A stretch of DNA of 62,436 nt from Faecalicatena contorta (GTDB taxonomy: Bacteria > Bacillota > Clostridia > Lachnospirales > Lachnospiraceae): assembly GCF_003149105.1 (NCBI RefSeq), contig NZ_QGDS01000019.1, positions 1 through 62,436 on the forward strand, written 5' to 3'. Under the pieces are notes generated by a model. It was given only the letters and a program-made list of their open reading frames with translations, was not told the origin of the DNA and did not search any database. Shown piece by piece: positions 25,366 through 33,878 of the stretch. The first letter of the stretch is position 1. Each line of letters begins with the position of its first letter. Position numbers and translations under genes: made by a program.

Positions 25366-26478
25366 ATGGCAAGTTTATCATTAAAAGGAATTCAGAAAGT
25401 ATATCCTAACGGGTTTCAGGCAGTAAAAGACTTTAATCTGGATATTGCCGATAAAGAGTTTATTATCTTTGTAGGACCATCCGGCTGCGGAAAATCCACA
25501 ACACTTCGTATGGTTGCAGGTCTGGAGGATATTTCAGGCGGTACACTGGAAATTGACGGTAAGGTTATGAATGACGTAGAACCGAAAGACCGTGATATTG
25601 CAATGGTTTTCCAGAACTATGCCCTCTATCCTCATATGACTGTATATGACAACATGGCATTTGGTCTGAAACTGCGTAAAATGCCAAAAGACGAGATTGA
25701 CAAGAAGGTTCGGGAAGCAGCAAGAATTCTTGACCTGGAAAAACTTTTAGACCGTAAGCCAAAGGCTTTATCCGGTGGACAAAGACAGCGTGTTGCCATG
25801 GGCCGCGCAATTGTACGTCATCCTAAAGTTTTCCTTATGGATGAGCCGCTTTCCAACCTGGATGCAAAATTGAGAGTACAGATGCGTATTGAGATTTCCA
25901 AGCTTCACGAAAACCTGGGCGCAACGATCATCTACGTAACTCATGACCAGACAGAGGCTATGACACTGGGAACCAGAATCGTTGTTATGAAAGACGGAAT
26001 TGTTCAGCAGGTAGATACTCCTCAGAATTTATATAATACGCCTTGTAACTTGTTCGTTGCAGGATTTATCGGCTCTCCTCAAATGAATTTCATGGATGCG
26101 GCAGTAACAGTATCCGGTGAGGATGTAACTCTTACAGTTGGCGAGCATGTTCTGAAAGTACCGGCTTCCAAGAAAAAAGCTTTAATCGAAGGCAACTATA
26201 ACGGTAAAACAGTTGTTCTTGGTATCCGCCCGGAAGATGTACATGATTCAGAAGCATTTATTACCAACTCACCTGATAGTGTTATCAAATCCAAGATTAA
26301 GGTTTACGAGCTTCTTGGTGCAGAAGTATTCCTGTACTTTGATGTAGAAGGCACTCAGATGACAGCCCGCGTCAACCCACGCACTACACTGAGAACAGGC
26401 GATGATGCAGTTTTTGCTCTGGATATGGAAAAAATCCATGTATTTGACAAAGAAACTGAGTTGACGATTGTAAATTAA
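25366..26478 (+). CDS. msmK: Carbohydrate ABC transporter ATPase (MsmK/UgpC type)
   Basis: This ATPase of 370 residues energises sugar importers of the CUT1 class. Walker A GPSGCGKST at about 37-45, Q-loop VFQNYALYPHM, signature LSGGQRQR, Walker B VFLMDEPLSNLD and the switch VTHDQTEAM are all present, followed by a C-terminal TOBE/OB regulatory domain (about 235-370). No permease or binding protein gene is nearby, so it is probably the shared ATPase serving several sugar importers, as MsmK does in other Firmicutes. It is closed by a terminator. Confidence 0.92.
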   Translation: MASLSLKGIQKVYPNGFQAVKDFNLDIADKEFIIFVGPSGCGKSTTLRMVAGLEDISGGTLEIDGKVMNDVEPKDRDIAMVFQNYALYPHMTVYDNMAFGLKLRKMPKDEIDKKVREAARILDLEKLLDRKPKALSGGQRQRVAMGRAIVRHPKVFLMDEPLSNLDAKLRVQMRIEISKLHENLGATIIYVTHDQTEAMTLGTRIVVMKDGIVQQVDTPQNLYNTPCNLFVAGFIGSPQMNFMDAAVTVSGEDVTLTVGEHVLKVPASKKKALIEGNYNGKTVVLGIRPEDVHDSEAFITNSPDSVIKSKIKVYELLGAEVFLYFDVEGTQMTARVNPRTTLRTGDDAVFALDMEKIHVFDKETELTIVN

Positions 26479-26502
26479 TGTTTTAAAATATTAGAATAAC
26501 TA

Positions 26503-26535
26503 AAAGGGGCTGTGCTAAAAAAGTGCAGCCTCTTT
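26503..26535 (+). terminator. Terminator after msmK
   Basis: AAAGGGGCTG (26503-26512) pairs with CAGCCTCTTT (26526-26535) across a TGCTAAAAAAGTG loop. Its T-run is short and it overlaps the leader of the next gene, so it may only attenuate read-through. Confidence 0.65.
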
Positions 26536-26575
26536 GATTCTATGGAGCTTCTATCAATATGTATGGAGGATTGTG

Positions 26576-27484
26576 ATGAAACACACGCCGGAGTTGGATA
26601 AAGCGTTATCTGAACTGAAAAAAATTACGGGAATCAGCCTGGAGGTCCATGCAGGAACCGCTGAGGAACAGGAGCTTGCACTTGCACAGATCCGCAGTCT
26701 TTCTCTTGCCTACAAGGAAAAGTATAATAAAAGTTTTTTTCTGCAGAGCCTGATGACTGAAGGCATCTCCTCCTATGATATTTTAAGCCGCGCATCCCGT
26801 CTTCATATTGATCCTGAAGCTCTCCGGGTTTTATTTCTGGTAGAGACAAAGACTATACTGGATGATACGGTAATACAGGTTCTAAAGAGCCTCTTTCCCT
26901 CCCAGTCAAAAACATATCTCGTATCTATGAGTGAAAGAAGTATCGTTATACTCCATCCTCTGAAATCATCCGAAGAGACCAAAGACATGGACCAGCTTGC
27001 CCATACGATTGTGGATACACTGAATATGGAAGCTCTCACCCCTGTTCAGGCAGCATACAGCGGAATTATGAATACCCTTTCGGAACTTCCGGCTGCATTC
27101 AAAGAAACCAGCCTGGCTCTTCGTGTGGGAAAGCTTTTTTACTCGGGACAAACCGTATTCCCCTGCAGCCGGCTCGGTATCGGACGGCTGATTTATGAGC
27201 TTCCCGTCAGTATCTGTGAGAACTTCCTAAAAGAAATTTTCGGCAGTGATATCCCAAAGTCCTTTGATGACGAAACAACTGCCGCCATCAACAAGTTTTT
27301 CCAGAATAACCTGAACATCGCCGAGACATCCCGGCAATTACACATGCACAGAAATACACTTATTTACCGCCTGGAACAGATAGAGAAAAGAACCGGTTTG
27401 GACATCCGCAAATTCGAGGATGCCATGACTTTCAAAATTGCCACTATGGTTATCAATTATTTACAGACAGAAAGGGACTCCTGA
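26576..27484 (+). CDS. CdaR/PucR-type helix-turn-helix regulator
   Basis: The 302-residue protein ends in the PucR C-terminal HTH: FFQNNLNIAETSRQLHMHRNTLIYRLEQIEKRTGLDIRKFEDA (split, about 240-282), the hallmark of CdaR-like carbohydrate diacid regulators. The upstream part resembles the GGDEF-like regulatory region of that family. The ATG at 26576 has GGAGGA upstream and is preferred to the start 14 codons earlier. It directly follows the shared sugar ATPase gene and may regulate carbohydrate uptake. The ligand is unknown. Confidence 0.85.
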   Translation: MKHTPELDKALSELKKITGISLEVHAGTAEEQELALAQIRSLSLAYKEKYNKSFFLQSLMTEGISSYDILSRASRLHIDPEALRVLFLVETKTILDDTVIQVLKSLFPSQSKTYLVSMSERSIVILHPLKSSEETKDMDQLAHTIVDTLNMEALTPVQAAYSGIMNTLSELPAAFKETSLALRVGKLFYSGQTVFPCSRLGIGRLIYELPVSICENFLKEIFGSDIPKSFDDETTAAINKFFQNNLNIAETSRQLHMHRNTLIYRLEQIEKRTGLDIRKFEDAMTFKIATMVINYLQTERDS

Positions 27485-27485
27485 T

Positions 27486-27986
27486 ATGAATGATAGTTTT
27501 TACGAACAACTTGTAGCACGACGGTCCTGCACTAAAAATATCGTCATCCACATCGCGATTATTGCAGCCATCGCTTTGTTTTTGATTTTGACAACACCTC
27601 TGTTGGGCTTTTTTAGTGTGATTATAACAATACTGCTGGCTTTCGGGGCATACTATTTTGTTTTTCTAAAGCTCAATGTAGAATACGAATATACACTGTT
27701 GAATTACGATATGGAGATCGATGTCATTTACAGCCGTTCTAAAAGAAAGAAGCTGCTGTCCTTTGATATCCGGCAGGCTGAAATCATGGCCCCCAAAGAC
27801 TCTCCGCGGCTGAACTCCTATCATCCTGAAAAGACTTTGGATTTCTCCTCGGGAGACAGCACAGCTAAAATATTTGCCGTCATGACTCCTGTAAATCAGA
27901 AAAATACCCGCATTCTTTTAGAGCCAGATAAAAAAATGCTGGAACAAATGAAATCCTGGATGGGAACGAGATTTTGTATAGATTGA
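27486..27986 (+). CDS. DUF6106-like two-helix membrane protein
   Basis: The 166-residue protein has two membrane helices at about 18-38 and 42-62, then a soluble domain with EYEYTLLNYDMEIDVIYSRSKRKKLLSFD, a PH-like beta pattern. I believe it belongs to a Lachnospiraceae family such as DUF6106 but cannot verify that. The ATG at 27486, one base past the regulator stop, is preferred to the longer frame that would overlap it by 47 bases. It is co-transcribed with the regulator and ends at a strong terminator. Function unknown. Confidence 0.78.
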   Translation: MNDSFYEQLVARRSCTKNIVIHIAIIAAIALFLILTTPLLGFFSVIITILLAFGAYYFVFLKLNVEYEYTLLNYDMEIDVIYSRSKRKKLLSFDIRQAEIMAPKDSPRLNSYHPEKTLDFSSGDSTAKIFAVMTPVNQKNTRILLEPDKKMLEQMKSWMGTRFCID

Positions 27987-28020
27987 ATCCATGACGTGAA
28001 ATCTCTCACGGAAAGCACAC

Positions 28021-28050
28021 AGGCCGTCTGCCCTTACGGGCAATCGGCCT
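28021..28050 (+). terminator. Terminator after the membrane protein gene
   Basis: AGGCCG and CGGCCT enclose GCCC/GGGC around TTAC, giving a strong nested hairpin followed by ATTTGTTTG. It lies between this rightward gene and the convergent trxB. Confidence 0.8.
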
Positions 28051-28113
28051 ATTTGTTTGCTGACATCTGAGAGAGCACGCTCCCTCTAAGTTGTTTCCAA
28101 CATATGCAGACTA

Positions 28114-29022
28114 CTACATTCCTGCAATATATTTGCAGGCAGCCAATGCTGCTACTGCTCCATCGGCTGCTGCAGTTGTGAGCTGGCGTACTTCTTTGGT
28201 ACGGCAGTCTCCTGCTGCAAATACTCCCGGACGTGAAGTCATACAATCTTCTGATGCTAAAATAAATCCAGCACTATCCAGCTTTACATAATCACTAAAT
28301 ACCTGATTCTGCGGAATCTGTCCGATTGCAACAAAAACCCCCGCCACATTTATCTGAAAATCTTCCCCGGTTTTCTTATTATTCAGCAGGACACCTTCAA
28401 CCATCGTCTCTCCGATAATATCCTTTACTGTAGCACTGAGCACAAACTCTACATTGTCTCTCTTCTTCAGCACTTCAACCATGCTGGCGTCGCCCCGGAA
28501 TTCATCTCTTCTGTGAACCAGATAAACCTTATTACAATAGTTGGAAAGGAATTCTGCATCTTCCAATGCAGTATTTCCGCCTCCGATCACTGCTACATCC
28601 CGTCCGCGAAAAAAAGCACCATCACAGGTTGCACAGTAGGATATCCCTGAACCAGTGAGCTTAATTTCTTTTTCCACTCCAAGATGCCGGTGTGTCACTC
28701 CTGACGCAATAATGACCGTTTTACATGGATATTCTTTTCCTGATGTCTCAATAATTTTCATCTCACCATCATCACGGATTCCTGTGACTTGCTCCACGGC
28801 AGTTTCCGCTCCGAGATTCACAGCCTGATCTAATAGGTTCGTGGAAAACTCACTTCCGCTTACACTTGCAATCCCAGGGTAATTTTCCACATTATGTGTG
28901 GAAACAATCTGTCCCCCAAAGCTCATATTTTCCAGGATAATCGTACGCTTTCCTGCCCTCTGTCCATAGATGGCAGCCGTCATACCGGCCGTACCACCTC
29001 CTATAATTCCAATATCATACAT
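28114..29022 (-). CDS. trxB: Thioredoxin reductase
   Basis: This FAD- and NADPH-dependent disulfide reductase keeps thioredoxin-like proteins reduced. The 302 residues have GGGTAGMTAAIYG near the N-terminus (FAD), the redox-active CATC at C130 and C133, GGGNTALEDA for NADPH, and a terminal FAAGDCR. It lies 83 bases downstream of nrdD on the same strand. Because that NrdD carries its own CPNC redoxin domain, TrxB may feed electrons to it. That link is inference from proximity. Confidence 0.93.
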   Translation of the reverse strand: MYDIGIIGGGTAGMTAAIYGQRAGKRTIILENMSFGGQIVSTHNVENYPGIASVSGSEFSTNLLDQAVNLGAETAVEQVTGIRDDGEMKIIETSGKEYPCKTVIIASGVTHRHLGVEKEIKLTGSGISYCATCDGAFFRGRDVAVIGGGNTALEDAEFLSNYCNKVYLVHRRDEFRGDASMVEVLKKRDNVEFVLSATVKDIIGETMVEGVLLNNKKTGEDFQINVAGVFVAIGQIPQNQVFSDYVKLDSAGFILASEDCMTSRPGVFAAGDCRTKEVRQLTTAAADGAVAALAACKYIAGM

Positions 29023-29069
29023 ATAGTCATTCCTCCTTGTTCAAACGCAGTTTCAAAAGCGCCCAATTC

Positions 29070-29097
29070 GTAACTGTTCATGGGTTCTGAACAGATA
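29070..29097. repeat. 28-bp hairpin repeat, copy 1 (between trxB and nrdD)
   Basis: GTAACTGTTCATGGGTTCTG continues with AACAGATAC. CTGTTCA and TGAACAG form a 7-bp stem. The reverse complement, lacking one base in the loop, is at 31849-31876, so the two copies flank nrdD in opposite orientation. Confidence 0.85.
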
Positions 29098-29105
29098 CCC
29101 CAATC

Positions 29106-31472
29106 CTATTGTTTCTCGGCATATGCTTTAATATTCGAAGCATTTACCAACTTCTGTACGCCATCCTCTTCAACTACTACCAGAGTGGGAGCCTGCATCA
29201 CACCATATTGTTTCACAAGCTCTTCATTCTTCTCTGCGTCTATCACCTCATAAGTTATATGAGCTTTTTCCAACGAAGTTGTTGCAACCTTACAATTGGG
29301 ACAGGTCTTCGTCGTAAACAGAAGAAATTTTGCCCCATCTTCCGCTGTTTCCGCTTCTATCTGCGGCCTGACTGTCTCCTGGTGTCCCGCACGGAGATGA
29401 GAGTGGGAAATATCATAAACTCTGCGGTCCTTAAATTCCTGGGTTTTCCCGTCATTCCAATTTTTCACCGGACGGTAATAGCCTGTAATACGGCTGTAAA
29501 CCTCGGTCTCTTCCCCACAGTGAGGGCACTTGTAATGTTCGCCGGAAATATACCCGTGGTTTTTGCAGATGGAATAGGTCGGTGACATTGTATAATATGG
29601 CAGCTTGTAATTTTCTGCAATCTTTTTCACCAGCACCGCTGCTGCCTTCCAATCCGGAAGCTTTTCGCCCAGGAAGGTATGGAATACAGTACCCGATGTA
29701 TACAAGGTCTGCAGTTCATCCTGAATTTCCAATGCTTCAAATACGTCTTCCGTATAGCCCACCGGCAAATGAGAGCTGTTTGTATAGTAAGGAGTTCCGT
29801 CGCCGTCCGCTGCAGTGATGATATCCGGGAACTGTGCAACATCATGTTTGGCAAGACGGTAGGTGGTAGACTCGGCAGGTGTCGCCTCCAGGTTATATAA
29901 ATCGCCATACTTTTCCTGGTAATCAGACAGGCGTTCCCGCATGTGGTTCAGCACCTCCTTGGTAAACTGCTGTGTAGCCTCATCTGTCATATCTTTTCCA
30001 AGCCACTTCGCATTTAGTCCTGCTTCATTCATACCAATCAAGCCGATGGTAGAAAAATGGTTTTCAAAGGAACCAAGATATCTCTTTGTATAGGGATACA
30101 GTCCTTCCTCCATCAGTTTTGAGATGACAACTCTCTTTGTATGAAGAGATTCAGCTGCAATATCCATCATTTTATCAAGGCGCTTGTAGAAGTTTGCCTC
30201 GTTAGTAGCCATATAAGCAATTCTCGGCATATTGATGGTAACAACACCGATAGAACCGGTACTCTCACCACTGCCGAAAAAGCCTCCTGATTTTTTACGC
30301 AGCTCACGGAGGTCCAGACGCAGACGGCAGCACATACTTCTGACATCACTTGGCTCCATCTCGCTGTTAATATAGTTTGAAAAGTATGGAGTTCCATACT
30401 TGGCGGTCATTTCAAATAACAAACGGTTATTCTCCGTATCACTCCAGTCAAAATCCCGGGTAATAGAGTAGGTAGGTATTGGATACTGGAATCCCCGACC
30501 CTGGGAATCCCCCTCTATCATTGTCTCGATGAATGCCTTATTAATCATATCCATCTCAGCCTTACAGTCTCCATATGTAAAGTCCTGCTCTTCCCCGCCC
30601 ACGATAGCAGGAAGATGCGCCAAATCACCTGGTACAGTCCAGTCCAATGTAATATTGGAAAATGGTGCCTGTGTTCCCCAGCGTGAAGGTATATTTACTC
30701 CATATATGAAGGATTCAATGCATTTCTTTACTTCCGGATAGGTCAGATTATCTGCTTTGGCAAATGGAGCCAGGTACGTATCAAAAGAAGAAAAAGCCTG
30801 TGCACCTGCCCACTCGTTCTGCATAATTCCCAAAAAGTTTACCATCTGATTGCAAAGTACACTCAGGTGTTTTGCAGGAGCAGAGGTGATTCTTCCTGGA
30901 ATTCCGCCCAGCCCCTCCTGAATAAGCTGCTTCAGGGACCAGCCTGCACAATATCCTGTAAGCATAGACAAGTCATGAACATGGATATCCGCATTCTTAT
31001 GAGCTTTTCCAATCTCTTCATCATAAATCTCTGAAAGCCAGTAATTCGCTGTGATAGCGCCTGAATTACTCAAAATCAGCCCGCCCACAGAATATGTAAC
31101 TGTAGAGTTCTCTTTTACTCTCCAGTCTGTAATCTTCACATAACTATCTACAATCTCTTTATAATCCAGCAGAGTAGAATTCAGATTACGAATCTTCTCT
31201 CTCTGTTTCCTGTATAAAATGTATCCTTTTGCAATATCTGCATATCCCGCCTTAATCAATACGGCTTCCACGCTGTCCTGGACATCCTCCACGGAAACAA
31301 GATTGTCTTTTATCTTAGGCTCAAAATCCGCCGTAACCTTTAACGCAAGTAAATCAATAATATCCTGATTATACTGCTTCTCCTGAGCTTCAAAGGCTTT
31401 CCTTATAGCTTCACAAATTTTAGTCAGATTAAAATCTGCTATTTTCCCATCTCTTTTTGTCACCTGATACAT
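29106..31472 (-). CDS. nrdD: Anaerobic ribonucleotide reductase with fused C-terminal redoxin
   Basis: Class III NrdD reduces ribonucleoside triphosphates using a glycyl radical set by an NrdG activase. The 788 residues have an N-terminal ATP-cone (about 1-95: KRDGKIADF, then KAGYADIAKGYILYRKQREK), the barrel, a zinc site CKNHGY...CPHCG, and the radical loop RITGYYRPV with Gly about 664. Unusually, residues 714-788 form a thioredoxin/glutaredoxin-like domain with CPNC at 724-727 and a cis-Pro APT. Some NrdD classes take electrons from a redoxin instead of formate, and this one seems to carry it in cis. NrdR-box-like sites precede the promoter. trxB follows. No nrdG is adjacent; a NrdG2-type gene lies at 40155. 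Confidence 0.95.
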   Translation of the reverse strand: MYQVTKRDGKIADFNLTKICEAIRKAFEAQEKQYNQDIIDLLALKVTADFEPKIKDNLVSVEDVQDSVEAVLIKAGYADIAKGYILYRKQREKIRNLNSTLLDYKEIVDSYVKITDWRVKENSTVTYSVGGLILSNSGAITANYWLSEIYDEEIGKAHKNADIHVHDLSMLTGYCAGWSLKQLIQEGLGGIPGRITSAPAKHLSVLCNQMVNFLGIMQNEWAGAQAFSSFDTYLAPFAKADNLTYPEVKKCIESFIYGVNIPSRWGTQAPFSNITLDWTVPGDLAHLPAIVGGEEQDFTYGDCKAEMDMINKAFIETMIEGDSQGRGFQYPIPTYSITRDFDWSDTENNRLLFEMTAKYGTPYFSNYINSEMEPSDVRSMCCRLRLDLRELRKKSGGFFGSGESTGSIGVVTINMPRIAYMATNEANFYKRLDKMMDIAAESLHTKRVVISKLMEEGLYPYTKRYLGSFENHFSTIGLIGMNEAGLNAKWLGKDMTDEATQQFTKEVLNHMRERLSDYQEKYGDLYNLEATPAESTTYRLAKHDVAQFPDIITAADGDGTPYYTNSSHLPVGYTEDVFEALEIQDELQTLYTSGTVFHTFLGEKLPDWKAAAVLVKKIAENYKLPYYTMSPTYSICKNHGYISGEHYKCPHCGEETEVYSRITGYYRPVKNWNDGKTQEFKDRRVYDISHSHLRAGHQETVRPQIEAETAEDGAKFLLFTTKTCPNCKVATTSLEKAHITYEVIDAEKNEELVKQYGVMQAPTLVVVEEDGVQKLVNASNIKAYAEKQ

Positions 31473-31548
31473 ACTGTATACCAGCCCCTTTCTCTATATA
31501 AAAGTCCGATAATTTTGCCCAACCTTCCTCAGTTGGGCACTTAAAAGT

Positions 31549-31631
31549 ATTTTATCATCCCAAATCTGCATTGTCAACAGACAACAACAATATATAGTAT
31601 TTAACTTTTCAATAAAAATCTATATATTGTT
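31549..31631 (-). promoter_or_regulatory. nrdD promoter with two NrdR-box-like sites
   Basis: On the minus strand TTGACA (31572-31577), 17 bases and TAAAAT (31549-31554) form a strong promoter. Immediately upstream are ACAATATATAGTATTT (31587-31602) and, on the other strand, AACAATATATAGATTT (31616-31631). Their TATATA cores are 30 bases apart, about three helical turns, as in tandem NrdR boxes (consensus near ACACTATATATAGTGT). NrdR binding is inferred. nrdR is not in the window. Confidence 0.78.
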
Positions 31632-31748
31632 ATTCTAAAACATTATATTTTCGCACTCTTACATTCAATTTCCACAAATTACCTTAACATCCTGCCTATT
31701 AGTTAGAAAAATAAGACAATATCAAATCTATATCTGAGATATCCAAAA

Positions 31749-31800
31749 TAAAAAAAATCACAGCGGGGTCATATGATTATTCAATGCTCCACACTGTGAC
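31749..31800 (-). terminator. Terminator of the opp operon
   Basis: TCACAG (31758-31763) pairs with CTGTGA (31794-31799), with GTGG/CCCC pairing further in. On the minus strand the stem ends in a run of T complementary to 31749-31757. It lies about 75 bases after oppF. A small CGGCAGG/CCTGCCG hairpin at about 31813-31829 precedes it. Confidence 0.75.
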
Positions 31801-31848
31801 TTCTTTATTCTCCGGCAGGCATCCTGCCGTTTATTCCCTAAGCTTTTT

Positions 31849-31876
31849 GTATCTGTTCAGAACCATGAACAGTTAC
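31849..31876. repeat. 28-bp hairpin repeat, copy 2 (end of oppF)
   Basis: GTATCTGTTCAGAACCATGA continues to ACAGTTAC. It is the reverse complement of 29070-29097 with one base fewer in the loop, and it includes the oppF stop codon. Confidence 0.85.
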
Positions 31877-32844
31877 GCTTTTTTACATAAATAACATGCC
31901 ACTTTATGTCCTGGTTCTACCTCTGTCAGCTCCGGCATATGCTCCCTGCACTCTGCCATTGCATAGGGACACCGCTCTACAAATCTGCAGCAGTCTTTTG
32001 GATTAATCGGACTTGGTATCTCTCCGGATATGGCAATCCTCTGACTCTCCCTGGCCTTCACCGGATCTGCTATTGGTATAGAGGACAGCAGCGCCTGGGT
32101 ATATGGATGCAGCGGGTTTTTATACAAAGTATCTGAATCTGCGGATTCCACAATTGTACCCAAATACATTACAACTACTTTATCTGAAATATATTTCACC
32201 ACACTTAAATCATGGGCAATAAATAAATAGGTCAGCCCCATCTCTTCCTGGAGGTTTTTCAGCATATTGATAACCTGTGCCTGAATAGACACATCCAAGG
32301 CAGAAATGGGCTCGTCACAGACAATGAACTGCGGGTCTACTGCCAAAGCTCTTGCTATTCCTATACGCTGCCTCTGCCCGCCGCTGAACTCATGAGAGAA
32401 CCTTGACATATGGTCTCTGCCCAGTCCAACCTTTTCTAACAGTGCCTGTACTTTTTCCTCCACCTCTGCATTACTTAAGTTCGTATGAAGACGCACCCCT
32501 TCTCCCACAATATCTTTTACCGTCATTCTGGGATTCAGGGAAGAATAGGGATTCTGAAAAATCATTTGCACGTTTTTACAAAACTCCTTGTTCTCTGCCT
32601 TTGTATACTTCGTAATATCCTTGCCATTATAATAAATGTGCCCTGCTGTAGGTTCATATAGTTTAACCAGACATCTGCCTGCGGTTGACTTTCCACAGCC
32701 GGATTCTCCTACAAGCCCCACAGTCTCGCCTTTATAGATATCAAAGGAAACACTGTCCACAGCTTTCAGAATGTCATTCTTTGTTATTTTAAAATGTTTG
32801 CTCAACTGGTCTACGCGCACCAGCGGTTCTCTGCTATTTTCCAT
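31873..32844 (-). CDS. oppF: Oligopeptide ABC transporter ATPase OppF
   Basis: This is one of two ATPases of the Opp peptide importer. The 323 residues show Walker A GESGCGKST (about 46-54), Q-loop IFQNPYSSLNPR, signature FSGGQRQR, Walker B FIVCDEPISALD, and the oligo/dipeptide C-terminal region with C...CPYAMAEC cysteines typical of the iron-sulfur-containing tail. It overlaps oppD by 11 bases. It is the last gene of oppABCDF. Confidence 0.93.
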   Translation of the reverse strand: MENSREPLVRVDQLSKHFKITKNDILKAVDSVSFDIYKGETVGLVGESGCGKSTAGRCLVKLYEPTAGHIYYNGKDITKYTKAENKEFCKNVQMIFQNPYSSLNPRMTVKDIVGEGVRLHTNLSNAEVEEKVQALLEKVGLGRDHMSRFSHEFSGGQRQRIGIARALAVDPQFIVCDEPISALDVSIQAQVINMLKNLQEEMGLTYLFIAHDLSVVKYISDKVVVMYLGTIVESADSDTLYKNPLHPYTQALLSSIPIADPVKARESQRIAISGEIPSPINPKDCCRFVERCPYAMAECREHMPELTEVEPGHKVACYLCKKA

Positions 32845-33865
32845 TGCCTTCCTCCTTTATCTCACCGTTTGTCAAGTCTACTTCCGGTGCATCTTCATGC
32901 TGAAGCCAGCAGCAGGAGCGGTGGCCTTCTGCAATGTAATATTCCTCTGGGAATACCTCATTACAGATTTCCATACAATACTCACATCTGGCAGCAAAAG
33001 GACATCCGGCAGGAGGGTTGAACAAATCCGGAGGAGTTCCTTCTATAGGAGTCAGTTTTTCTCCCTTTTCCATATCCAGCTTTGCAATAGACTTCAAAAG
33101 TCCTGCTGTATATGGATGTTTTGTGTGATAAAAAATATTCTCAACCGTACCTCTTTCCACAATTTTACCGCCGTACATAACCATAACCCGGTCACATAGC
33201 TTTGCGATAACACCCAGATCATGTGTGATGAGGATAATAGATACGTTAAACTTCTCTTTCATTTCTTTTAAAAGTTCCAAAATCTGAGCTTCAATCGTTA
33301 CATCCAGAGAAGTAGTAGGCTCATCTGCTATTACAACGCTTGGGTTTCCAACCAATGCTATAGCAATCATGACACGCTGTTTCATTCCCCCGCTCAGCTC
33401 ATGGGGATACTGTCCGTATCTGCGGGCTGCATCAGAGATTCCAACAGTAGACAGAATGTCCAGTGCTTTCTGTTTCTTTTCCTCTTTACTCATGCTTTTA
33501 TCGTAAGCAAAAACTTCCTCTATCTGCTTTCCAATTTTCATAGTAGGGTTGAGAGATGTCATTGGGTCCTGGAAAATAAAACCAATTTCCTTCCCCCTGA
33601 TTGCTCTCATTTCCTTTTCATTCTTTTGGAGCAGCTCTTCGCCGTTATATTTGATAGAAGAGTCTCCGCCGAAAAACCCCGGCGGTTCCGGGTTCAGACG
33701 CATGATGCATTGGCAGGTAACACTTTTTCCGCAGCCGGATTCACCTACAACACCCACAATCTCTCCCTGTTCTATATCAAAACTTACATCTCTCACTGAC
33801 TGTACAACGCCGCCATATGTCTTAAAGGAGAACGTCACATGATTCAGCTCTAATAATTTACTCAT
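32834..33865 (-). CDS. oppD: Oligopeptide ABC transporter ATPase OppD
   Basis: This is the other Opp ATPase, 343 residues. It has Walker A GESGCGKSV (about 40-48), Q-loop IFQDPMTSLNPTM, signature LSGGMKQR, Walker B VVIADEPTTSLD, and the C-terminal FNPPAGCPFAARCEYCMEIC. The GGMKQR signature is typical of OppD. It follows oppC after 13 bases and overlaps oppF. Confidence 0.93.
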   Translation of the reverse strand: MSKLLELNHVTFSFKTYGGVVQSVRDVSFDIEQGEIVGVVGESGCGKSVTCQCIMRLNPEPPGFFGGDSSIKYNGEELLQKNEKEMRAIRGKEIGFIFQDPMTSLNPTMKIGKQIEEVFAYDKSMSKEEKKQKALDILSTVGISDAARRYGQYPHELSGGMKQRVMIAIALVGNPSVVIADEPTTSLDVTIEAQILELLKEMKEKFNVSIILITHDLGVIAKLCDRVMVMYGGKIVERGTVENIFYHTKHPYTAGLLKSIAKLDMEKGEKLTPIEGTPPDLFNPPAGCPFAARCEYCMEICNEVFPEEYYIAEGHRSCCWLQHEDAPEVDLTNGEIKEEGNGK

Positions 33866-33878
33866 CTATTGGTTCCTC

